Source of the DNA: an uncultured Acetatifactor sp.
GTDB taxonomy: Bacteria > Bacillota > Clostridia > Lachnospirales > Lachnospiraceae
Direction of reading: 5' to 3'
DNA: 19,455 nt
Assembly (NCBI GenBank): GCA_910584865.1
Contig: CAJUCE010000056.1
Location: 1 to 19,455 of the forward strand
This document shows, in pieces, positions 12,775-18,712 of this stretch. Below the pieces are notes generated by a model that was not told where the DNA came from, searched no databases, and was given only the letters and a program-made list of their open reading frames with translations. The position numbers were made by a program, and so were the translations under genes. Positions within the stretch are counted from its first letter, which is position 1. Each line of letters opens with the position of its first letter.

Positions 12775-13055
12775 ATGCAGAAGGAACAGATTTTTGAGAA
12801 GATGAACGGATTTCTGGCAGAAGGATCACATTCCCTGCCGGAGGAGCCGCCATTGAAGATGAATTTGCCGAGGGAAAAGAGTGCTGCCTTCTATATGAAG
12901 GTGTGTACCAGGCAGGCCGGAATCTGTGCGAACGGTTGGGAGAGGACGAGGATAGTGATGTGGAGACTATCCTGAACGGCATGGAAAGGATCTCCAGACC
13001 GCTTTCTATGAAAATGTATGAATATGACGGGCAGGAGAGAGGGGATGTTGTTTAA
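12775..13055 (+). pseudogene. Small helical protein gene broken by a frameshift
   Basis: The ATG at 12775 follows aaaggagga and starts MQKEQIFEKMNGFLAEGSHSLPEE. In this frame the sequence then becomes unlike protein and stops at 12975. In the -1 frame from about 12846 it continues sensibly: IEDEFAEGKECCLLYEGVYQ, NLCERLGEDEDSDVETILNG, ISRPLSMKMYEYD, to a TAA at 13053-13055. The joined product, about 92 residues, matches my memory of a recurrent small helical protein encoded next to XRE regulators in Clostridia, ending in a conserved SxxMSMKMFEYG-like segment. So a single-base indel near 12846-12851 has probably inactivated it. Its promoter is the one bracketed by the 14-bp inverted repeat. Function unknown. 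Confidence 0.65.
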
Positions 13056-13061
13056 TATTCT

Positions 13062-13109
13062 GTACAGGGCCGGGGAAAGATGTGTCAAGTGCCTTCCCCG
13101 GTCTTGTAC
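13062..13109 (+). terminator. 16-bp stem hairpin, copy 1 of a repeated intergenic hairpin
   Basis: Bases 13062-13077 pair continuously with 13094-13109 (core CCGGGGAA/TTCCCCGG, two G-U pairs). Only a weak T-rich tail follows (ttgtct). The 3' arm and following bases resemble those of the hairpin at 15279. The rest of 13056-13285 is AT-rich and shows no gene. Confidence 0.65.
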
Positions 13110-13285
13110 TTGTCTGCACTATAGGGGCGAAAGACATATTATTTTTGATGATTACCATCAACATCGCTTTTTGCAGTTTCCATTTCCATTATTTAGTGAG
13201 AAAATAAATAATTGTCCAATATATTTCAAAAACATGTGACCGTTTTCTTCCGGCAATTGTTTTATAGGTGAAAGGAGGTCAGGCA

Positions 13286-13762
13286 ATGAAACAAGCAATA
13301 TCCACCCAACAGCTGGAGGATGCCTATGATGCTTACGGCACAGCAGTATATCGTCTGGCAATGGCTTTCCTGGGGCAGTGCGCTGACGCGGAGGATGTGA
13401 CCCAGGAGACCTTTTGCCGATTGCTGTACCGCGCTCCCATTTTCACGGATGAGAACCATCAGAAGCGCTGGCTTCTCCAGGTTGCAGCCAATCTGTGCCG
13501 GAACCAACTGAGGGGCTTCTGGCGGAAACGGGTGACGCAGTTAGAGGACACCATCCCTGCCATTGTCCCAGAGGAACTGGAGGCCCTGAATGCTGTCACG
13601 GCCCTGCCGGAACAGTACAAGCTGCCTATCCATCTCTACTACTATGAAGGATACTCGGTGACGGAAATCGCCGAAATTTTAAAGATGGGGAAATCGGCGG
13701 TGAAGATGCGGCTGAAACGGGGCCGTGAATTGTTGAAAATAGAATTGGAGGGATCAAATTGA
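13286..13762 (+). CDS. ECF-type RNA polymerase sigma factor (second)
   Basis: A 158-residue ECF sigma factor. The ATG at 13286 is chosen because gaaaggaggtc precedes it; an in-frame GTG at 13268 would include that site. Region 2 is around residues 10-75, with LGQCADAEDVTQETFCRLLYRAP and RWLLQVAANLCRNQLRGFWRKR. Region 4 is about 105-150: LPEQYKLPIHLYYYEGYSVTEIAEILKMGKSAVKMRLKRGRELLK. It resembles sigma factors paired with DUF4179-like membrane proteins in Clostridia. The downstream gene starts inside its stop (TTGA), giving translational coupling. It is clearly different from the sigma factor at 10652, so the two pairs are not a recent duplication. Confidence 0.94.
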   Translation: MKQAISTQQLEDAYDAYGTAVYRLAMAFLGQCADAEDVTQETFCRLLYRAPIFTDENHQKRWLLQVAANLCRNQLRGFWRKRVTQLEDTIPAIVPEELEALNAVTALPEQYKLPIHLYYYEGYSVTEIAEILKMGKSAVKMRLKRGRELLKIELEGSN

Positions 13763-15210
13763 ATATCAACGACTATCGAAAAGCGATGGATCATATCAGT
13801 CCAAGTAATGAATTGAAAGAGCGTATTATGCACAAAAAAACAACTCATAGGCGGTATGCCCCGGTTCACCGCGTCCTGGCCAGCACACTGACAGCAGTTT
13901 TCATGCTGACCTGCGTGACCTCCGTTGCCCTGGCTGCCAGCCCGGAACTGCGAAGGGCGGTGCTGTCTTTCTTCCGCATAGAAGAGCGGGAACAGGTGCC
14001 CGGCCAGAACGGTATCAACCCATCCGACATCAATCAGCCCGATGTTGATCAGCCTGACATCAGCCAGACTGAAATTGGCAGACTGGTCAGGGTTCAATAT
14101 ATCAAAATGGACCAACGCTACGGTCTTTCCGGTGACCTGCTCAATAACCTGACCTGGAGCGATGACGGAAGGACTCTTTTGGAGGCTGGGTTCTGGGAGA
14201 TCAAGGACAACAATCTGATTCCCGTCCAGGTGGACATGCAGGCCAGCCAAATTGACATAACATTCCAGGGCATCCACTACCAGGGTAACCTGTACTGGTT
14301 CATCCGGAATGGGGAGCTGCATCTTTTTCAAGGCAGTCCCTACGGTGTTGATACGCGCCCTGAGGATGAGTGGTCTGTAGAGGCCATTCCAGGGCGCACT
14401 GATGTATTGCTGCTCAAGCTGGCACAGGGCCAGCAGATAGATTACACCGAGTACCCTATGCTTTTCTATCTGGATACCGGCGAGACAGAGGACTTTTTGG
14501 CCAGCACAGGCGCCAAGCAGCTGGAATACGCTTATGATTATTCGTGGTCGGAGAATATGCGCAGGGCATTGATTTTATGCAGTGCCGGCATGGGTGGGCT
14601 GCAGGAATGGCTTTGCGATCTGGATGCCAGGACTCTCATCCGTTTGGATGAGCTGACTGGGATGGGCGAGGAAGTCAGTGCCGGTTTCGCAGACAATGAT
14701 ACGTTGATCCTCACCACCCACACCACATCGGAAGAGGACGAAACATGGCAGACCGTCACTTGTTATGCTTACGATATCCCCACCGGGCAGAAGACGAAAA
14801 CCCTGGATAAGGCACACTACTATCGATGGTGGGATGAACCCTATGGTGCCCAGCTGTTTGGTAGCCGCTGCGTTCTGATAGGTGAGGACGGACAGGTTCG
14901 GTTGGTCGATCTGAAAACAGGGATGCAGACTGTCGTAGAGGGATTTACCTGGCAGACGGGGGACGAATTCATGCCCAGTCCCTCCGGCAATAAGCTGCTG
15001 TATTATTCCTCTGACTCCAAAGCAGAGGGCTTGGGTATCTCCCAGCTGGGCGTGGTGGATCTGGAAAAGGGCACTTTCATTGCCTTTGACAGGGAAGGTT
15101 ACGGGAACCTCTATGAGGAGGGCATCGGTTGGAGCAATGACAGCACAGTGAGCATTAACGCCCGTTCTTCCGATGGCGAAACCAGGTATCTCATTTTGTA
15201 CACGTTCTGA
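13759..15210 (+). CDS. Membrane-anchored partner of the second sigma factor (putative anti-sigma, propeller-like outer domain)
   Basis: A 483-residue protein starting at a TTG that overlaps the sigma stop. Residues 1-37 are cytosolic and basic (YRKAMDHISPSNELKERIMHKK resembles the N-terminal segment of DUF4179-type sigma regulators). A transmembrane helix follows (about 38-60, VLASTLTAVFMLTCVTSVALAA). The remainder is outside the membrane. It has a Gln/Asp-rich linker with an imperfect DINQPDVDQPDISQ repeat (about 93-106), then beta-rich sequence with recurring blade-like segments (YPMLFYLDTGETEDF, QVRLVDLKTGMQTVV, KLLYYSSDSKAEGLGISQLGVVDLEKGTFIAF), suggesting a beta-propeller sensor. Likely role: hold the sigma factor inactive until an extracellular signal is sensed. 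Inferred from context and topology. Confidence 0.8.
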   Translation: MNINDYRKAMDHISPSNELKERIMHKKTTHRRYAPVHRVLASTLTAVFMLTCVTSVALAASPELRRAVLSFFRIEEREQVPGQNGINPSDINQPDVDQPDISQTEIGRLVRVQYIKMDQRYGLSGDLLNNLTWSDDGRTLLEAGFWEIKDNNLIPVQVDMQASQIDITFQGIHYQGNLYWFIRNGELHLFQGSPYGVDTRPEDEWSVEAIPGRTDVLLLKLAQGQQIDYTEYPMLFYLDTGETEDFLASTGAKQLEYAYDYSWSENMRRALILCSAGMGGLQEWLCDLDARTLIRLDELTGMGEEVSAGFADNDTLILTTHTTSEEDETWQTVTCYAYDIPTGQKTKTLDKAHYYRWWDEPYGAQLFGSRCVLIGEDGQVRLVDLKTGMQTVVEGFTWQTGDEFMPSPSGNKLLYYSSDSKAEGLGISQLGVVDLEKGTFIAFDREGYGNLYEEGIGWSNDSTVSINARSSDGETRYLILYTF

Positions 15211-15278
15211 CAGCGAGAGGCTCTCTTTTTGAGAAAACGAGTGTAGGGTAGAAGATGCTGCCTGATAGGAAATAATAT

Positions 15279-15325
15279 AAGGCTGGGGAGAGGATGAGAT
15301 GTATATATGCCTTCCCCGGCCTTTT
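15279..15325 (+). terminator. Terminator, copy 2 of the repeated hairpin
   Basis: AAGGCTGGGGAG (15279-15290) pairs with CTTCCCCGGCCTT (15311-15323) over 12 bp including two G-U pairs, with a 20-base loop, followed by a T-rich tail (tttatctgtcttt). It ends transcription after the second sigma/partner operon and separates it from the response-regulator promoter. Confidence 0.75.
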
Positions 15326-15340
15326 ATCTGTCTTTCGGGG

Positions 15341-15397
15341 AAAAAATCTGTACGTCAGGAATTGCGATTTCCTATATGCCAACAAACCATGTATAAT
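15341..15397 (+). promoter_or_regulatory. Putative LytTR-activated promoter of the two-component operon
   Basis: AAAAAATCTGTACGTCAGGA (15341-15360) is followed 31 bases later by a consensus TATAAT (15392-15397) with no good -35 box, as expected for an activator-dependent promoter. TACGTCAGG fits the LytTR half-site consensus, as I remember it, at 8 of 9 positions. A near-identical motif with the same spacing lies at 17578. Confidence 0.6.
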
Positions 15398-15468
15398 AAA
15401 TAGGGGTATTGTAGCAACACCACAGTACCCACCCCTCAAACATAAATCAGCAAAGGAGACGGGAACCA

Positions 15469-16215
15469 ATGCTTCAGATAGCAGTCTGCGAGGACGAAAA
15501 GGCGGACAGGGATAATCTCACAGGCATCCTGATACCGCTTTTAGACAAATACACAGAAGGATACCGTATCACAAACTTTACTTCCGGTGGCGAGCTGCTA
15601 CAGTCGGGCGGCAGCTTCCACCTGATCTTCATGGATATCATGATGGAGGGCAGGAACGGGATAGAAACGGGGCAGGAGCTTTACAGCCGGAACCACTCCG
15701 CAAAGATCATATATACCACCAATTTCGGGCAATACTGCATGGATGCGGTGAACACCGTACACGCCTTTGCTTTTCTGGAAAAGCCGGTATCGGCGGAAGC
15801 ACTGGAGGAACAGTTACAGGCTTTTTTGCAGCAGTACCGGAAAGCAGAGGTGCGGCTGGAGTTCCAGAACGTATCTTATGAGGAAAACGGTGTCCAATCG
15901 GAAAAATCTACCCTGATGCTTCCCGTCGATACTATCCTGTACTTTGAATACATCAAGGCAATGAAGAAGGTAAGAATCGTGACGGAAAATATGGTGTACG
16001 AGTATCCGGATGTCATCAGCGGTCTGGAGGAGCGGATGAAGTCTTACGGTTTTGAGACGAGCTGCCGGGGCATCCTTGTAAATCTTAAAAATGTGGCAAA
16101 GACAAAAGGATATGATGTCGTATTGAAAAACGGTGTGTCAGTGCCGCTGTCGCAGAAACGGGTGGCACAATTCAAGGAACGGCTCAATGAATATATCCAT
16201 AGCAGTGGGGAGTAG
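15469..16215 (+). CDS. LytTR-family response regulator (AgrA-like)
   Basis: A 248-residue two-component response regulator. The receiver domain spans about residues 1-120: acidic pocket CEDE (7-10), phosphoacceptor D56 in LIFMDIMM, conserved T83/T84 and K105 in FAFLEKPVS. The LytTR DNA-binding domain spans about 145-243, with TLMLPVDTILYFEYIKAMKKVRI, CRGILVNLKNVAKTKGYDVVLKNG and VPLSQKRVAQFKERLNEYI. LytTR proteins bind imperfect direct repeats upstream of target promoters and often control secreted peptides or surface functions. The ribosome binding site is aaaggaga. The kinase gene follows 4 bases later. The matching upstream motifs here and at 17578 suggest autoregulation plus control of the 17708 operon. 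Confidence 0.94.
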   Translation: MLQIAVCEDEKADRDNLTGILIPLLDKYTEGYRITNFTSGGELLQSGGSFHLIFMDIMMEGRNGIETGQELYSRNHSAKIIYTTNFGQYCMDAVNTVHAFAFLEKPVSAEALEEQLQAFLQQYRKAEVRLEFQNVSYEENGVQSEKSTLMLPVDTILYFEYIKAMKKVRIVTENMVYEYPDVISGLEERMKSYGFETSCRGILVNLKNVAKTKGYDVVLKNGVSVPLSQKRVAQFKERLNEYIHSSGE

Positions 16216-16219
16216 AGGT

Positions 16220-16774
16220 ATGGAAAATTTAGTATATTTATTCAGTTGCTTTCTGTCGTGTGTGATCGTTGCCGGGCTGATGTTTCAGCTCATGGGTGAC
16301 CGTTATGAGAAAGCCTTTGTAAATCCGTGGGTTTACCGGATTGCTGCCGCTGTTGCTGTAGTAATCATTACAATGGTAAACCTGAAAAGAAATGCATTAT
16401 GGAATGCGACAACTAATTTCTTGATTTATAGCTTTATCGTTTTTTTCTTTTATGGAGACAGGGGCATCAGGAAATACTGGAGAGTGTTGGAAACAGATTG
16501 TTTCTTTATAGTAGTTGCACTTTTTGAAGGAATTGGCGTATATGGGATTGATTTTCTGATGGAGCAGCTTGGTCTTATGCCGGAAGATGTGGTGATTGGT
16601 AGCAGTATAGAAGTGGCTTTTTCCAAGCTGGTGCTGATCTTCTTTTACTATGCTCTGCTAAGACGATTCTTTAAAAAGGATTTCAGGCAGAGCCGGACAC
16701 AGGTATTTCTTTATCTTGTTATGTTTTTATACAGTATGGTTAATTTTATTATCCTTATAATAGCAGCCACATAA
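16220..16774 (+). CDS. Sensor kinase, N-terminal membrane part (cut by in-frame TAA)
   Basis: The ATG at 16220, with agtagaggt upstream, is chosen over an earlier in-frame start lying inside the regulator gene. The 184-residue product is almost entirely hydrophobic helices (MENLVYLFSCFLSCVIVAGLMF, YRIAAAVAVVIITMV, ATTNFLIYSFIVFFFYG, FSKLVLIFFYYALLRRFF, QVFLYLVMFLYSMVNFIILIIAA). This is the multi-helix sensor module of AgrC-like GHKL kinases. It ends at a TAA (16772-16774), but the same frame continues with another helix, SADYFLICTNLCCVVFANLYLFYSL, then the kinase domain. The sensor and kinase are therefore one gene (16220-17512, about 430 residues) interrupted by a nonsense codon. Alone, this part could not signal. 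Confidence 0.85.
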   Translation: MENLVYLFSCFLSCVIVAGLMFQLMGDRYEKAFVNPWVYRIAAAVAVVIITMVNLKRNALWNATTNFLIYSFIVFFFYGDRGIRKYWRVLETDCFFIVVALFEGIGVYGIDFLMEQLGLMPEDVVIGSSIEVAFSKLVLIFFYYALLRRFFKKDFRQSRTQVFLYLVMFLYSMVNFIILIIAAT

Positions 16775-16846
16775 AGTGCAGACTATTTCCTAATCTGCAC
16801 CAATCTGTGCTGTGTTGTCTTTGCAAACCTCTACCTGTTTTATTCT

Positions 16847-17512
16847 TTGAAAGTGGAGGATGAAAAGAGCAGCATGGAGTTCCAGATCGCCATGATGAAG
16901 CAACAGGAGAGTATGCAGTTTGAGCATTATGAGAGACAGCGGGAGAAATATGGAAAGTCTATTGAAATCCTCCATGATGTCAGTAAACACATCCGTTCCA
17001 TTGAGGAGCTGTACCAGTCAGGTGTGACGGACAAGGCAATGGAGTATACAAAGCAGATCGGGAGCATCTTAAAGCCTCTTGTGCCAGAGGAATATTCTGA
17101 CAATCCTATGCTGAACATTCTCCTTGCGGACAGGAAGCAGGCGGCGGAGAGCATCGGCATCCGGTTCGTTGTAAAGGTGGAAAGCATAGGGCTTGGGTTT
17201 ATAGAGCCAGTGGATGTGACAACGCTCTTTGGGAATCTTCTGGAAAATGCAATGCAGGCTGTCTTAAAGTGCAGTGGGGAGCGCTATATTAAGGTGCATA
17301 TCAAAAACTATAATGAGATGCTTTCCATACGCATTGAGAACAGCGTGGAAAATGAAGTAAGGATAAAGAACGGTAAACCAGTAAACACAGGTGGGAAAGG
17401 CACTGGCATCGGTTGTTTGAATGTGCAGCGGTGTGTGGAGAAATACGGGGGCAGTGTCCTCTACAAAAACGGGAACGGGAAATTTTACAGTGATGTAATC
17501 CTGAACAGGTGA
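16847..17512 (+). CDS. Sensor kinase, C-terminal GHKL catalytic part
   Basis: The catalytic portion of the split AgrC-like histidine kinase. A coiled-coil segment (EFQIAMMKQQESMQFEHYERQREKYGKSI) leads to the phosphoacceptor region ILHDVSKHI (histidine near residue 43 counting from 16847). TTLFGNLLENAMQAV is the N-box and GGKGTGIGCLNVQRCVEKYGGSVLYKN the G-box of the GHKL ATPase fold. The frame is the same as the upstream sensor part, separated only by the TAA at 16772. The nominal start at 16847 is a TTG without a ribosome binding site; an ATG at 16874 has GGAGGA about 13 bases upstream. Its product would be cytosolic and uncoupled from the sensor. Its likely substrate is the LytTR regulator upstream. 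Confidence 0.85.
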   Translation: MKVEDEKSSMEFQIAMMKQQESMQFEHYERQREKYGKSIEILHDVSKHIRSIEELYQSGVTDKAMEYTKQIGSILKPLVPEEYSDNPMLNILLADRKQAAESIGIRFVVKVESIGLGFIEPVDVTTLFGNLLENAMQAVLKCSGERYIKVHIKNYNEMLSIRIENSVENEVRIKNGKPVNTGGKGTGIGCLNVQRCVEKYGGSVLYKNGNGKFYSDVILNR

Positions 17513-17577
17513 ACGGAATAACGCAAAACATAAAGGCGTTTTAGTATAGTTTAGAGCAAATTTAGAGAAAAAACATA

Positions 17578-17634
17578 AAAAAATCTGTACTTCGGGATAT
17601 AAGTATAGGATTTTATGTACATATTTCCGATAAC
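17578..17634 (+). promoter_or_regulatory. Second putative LytTR-activated promoter, upstream of the 17708 operon
   Basis: AAAAAATCTGTACTTCGGGA (17578-17597) matches the motif at 15341 at 18 of 20 positions. A -10-like GATAAC (17629-17634) lies at exactly the same distance as TATAAT does there. As at 15341, no good -35 is present. The rest of 17513-17707 holds a weak AACGC/GCGTT hairpin (17520-17540) and the ribosome binding site aaggaggtc. Confidence 0.6.
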
Positions 17635-17707
17635 AAAAATGACAGCGTAGTATACGCATGGAAATGGAAAAACAGATTTTAAGAACAGGATTAAGGAGGT
17701 CGAAATC

Positions 17708-18385
17708 ATGGCTATCAATGTTAATAATGGAAATGGAGCATTAGCAGCATATCAATATGCAAGTAAAGCACAAAAAACATCTGCCAAAGGAACAACCTTT
17801 GCTGAAAAGGTGGCTGAAACAGGCAGTACGCAGGAATTATCGGAAGCGGAAAAATTGGAAGCGTTTAAGAAAGAGATGTGGAATGAGATTAACTCTATTC
17901 CACGAAGCAGCAGTATAAGTTGGTCTATCAATATAACAGATGAAGCATTTGAACGTATGATGAATGAGCCGGAATTTAAAGATAAAATGATGAGTTTAAT
18001 TAGGGAGGATGCCGCTGCAGGACGCTATCCCATAGTTTGTAGTATAACTATGATTGATGAAAACGGATACAAAGGTTATTCTTATAACGATACGAATGTT
18101 GGGAATACAGCGTATTCATCACATTCCAAAGATAAGAATAATTTCTATAAACAAAAAGCAACTAACAAATTTAATAGCAATGATTTAACAGAGTATTACG
18201 AAAAACAGCGCAGGGAGCGGGAATTTCAGCAGGAAATGAGGGATAAAGAATATTTCGATCACAAAAGGTTGACAGAATATTGGAACAAACGCCAGAGTGC
18301 CGCCGCTTCTTATGAAGCGAATGTCGTGGTAGAGCCAGTAGAAGGCAGCGGTTTTGACAGTGCTATGGCAGGGACTATTGTTTAG
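17708..18385 (+). CDS. Hypothetical protein, 225 aa (DUF6033-like by memory), putative LytTR target
   Basis: A soluble-looking 225-residue protein with an excellent ribosome binding site (aaggaggtc, 7 bases before ATG). The N-terminus MAINVNNGNGALAAYQYASKAQ is Asn/Ala-rich without a hydrophobic signal peptide. The central block ISWSINITDEAFERMMNEPEFKDKMMSLIREDAAAGRYPIVCSITMID (about residues 73-120) recalls Lachnospiraceae proteins I remember as DUF6033. The C-terminal half is charged and helical (TEYYEKQRREREFQQEMRDKEYFDHKRL), followed by a tail ending DSAMAGTIV. Role unknown. It lies behind the second copy of the LytTR-type motif, so it is probably controlled by the adjacent two-component system. 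Export by a non-Sec route is possible but not shown. Confidence 0.72.
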   Translation: MAINVNNGNGALAAYQYASKAQKTSAKGTTFAEKVAETGSTQELSEAEKLEAFKKEMWNEINSIPRSSSISWSINITDEAFERMMNEPEFKDKMMSLIREDAAAGRYPIVCSITMIDENGYKGYSYNDTNVGNTAYSSHSKDKNNFYKQKATNKFNSNDLTEYYEKQRREREFQQEMRDKEYFDHKRLTEYWNKRQSAAASYEANVVVEPVEGSGFDSAMAGTIV

Positions 18386-18460
18386 AGCAAGAATTTAAAA
18401 TTAAATTGGTGACAACCGGAAACGGAGTTCAAATTTATAAAATTCAGGGAGGATAATATT

Positions 18461-18712
18461 ATGCAGATAACAAGGGACAATTATTCACAATATGCAAATA
18501 TGGTACAGCAGATGTTTGGGAATAGGAAAAATTCTAATGATCCGTTAGCACAATGTGATTATGGGAATTTTGCACTGAGATTCAAGCCTGTTGACATTAA
18601 ATTCACAAAACCGAATTGGGATAATATCATGACAAAACGGGATAAGCCTGCTATGTCAGAGGAGGAATTTGAGGAAGCCATAAAGGATTATGTTACAGTG
18701 AAACTATATTGA
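18461..18712 (+). CDS. Hypothetical protein, 83 aa
   Basis: Not recognised. The ATG follows a good ribosome binding site (agggaggat). The sequence MQITRDNYSQYANMVQQMFGNRK, then FALRFKPVDIKFTKPNWDNIM, has no signal peptide or membrane helix, and it ends in an acidic helix EEEFEEAIKDYVTVKLY. It lies 75 bases after the 225-residue gene and overlaps the membrane protease start by four bases (TTGA), so the three form a probable operon. The N-terminal style (ITRDNYSQYA) resembles the openings of other small Lachnospiraceae proteins, suggesting it could be a truncated member of a longer family. Substrate or partner of the protease is one possibility, without direct evidence. Confidence 0.7.
   Translation: MQITRDNYSQYANMVQQMFGNRKNSNDPLAQCDYGNFALRFKPVDIKFTKPNWDNIMTKRDKPAMSEEEFEEAIKDYVTVKLY

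Noticed and set aside
13642..14331. 229-residue minus-strand ORF over the second sigma/partner pair
   Set aside because: It runs antisense across the coupled sigma/partner junction and shows no domain or ribosome binding site.
17658..17740. Short peptide ORF upstream of the 17708 gene as a possible autoinducer precursor
   Set aside because: It overlaps the 17708 start in another frame, lacks its own ribosome binding site and shows no AgrD-like or double-glycine features.
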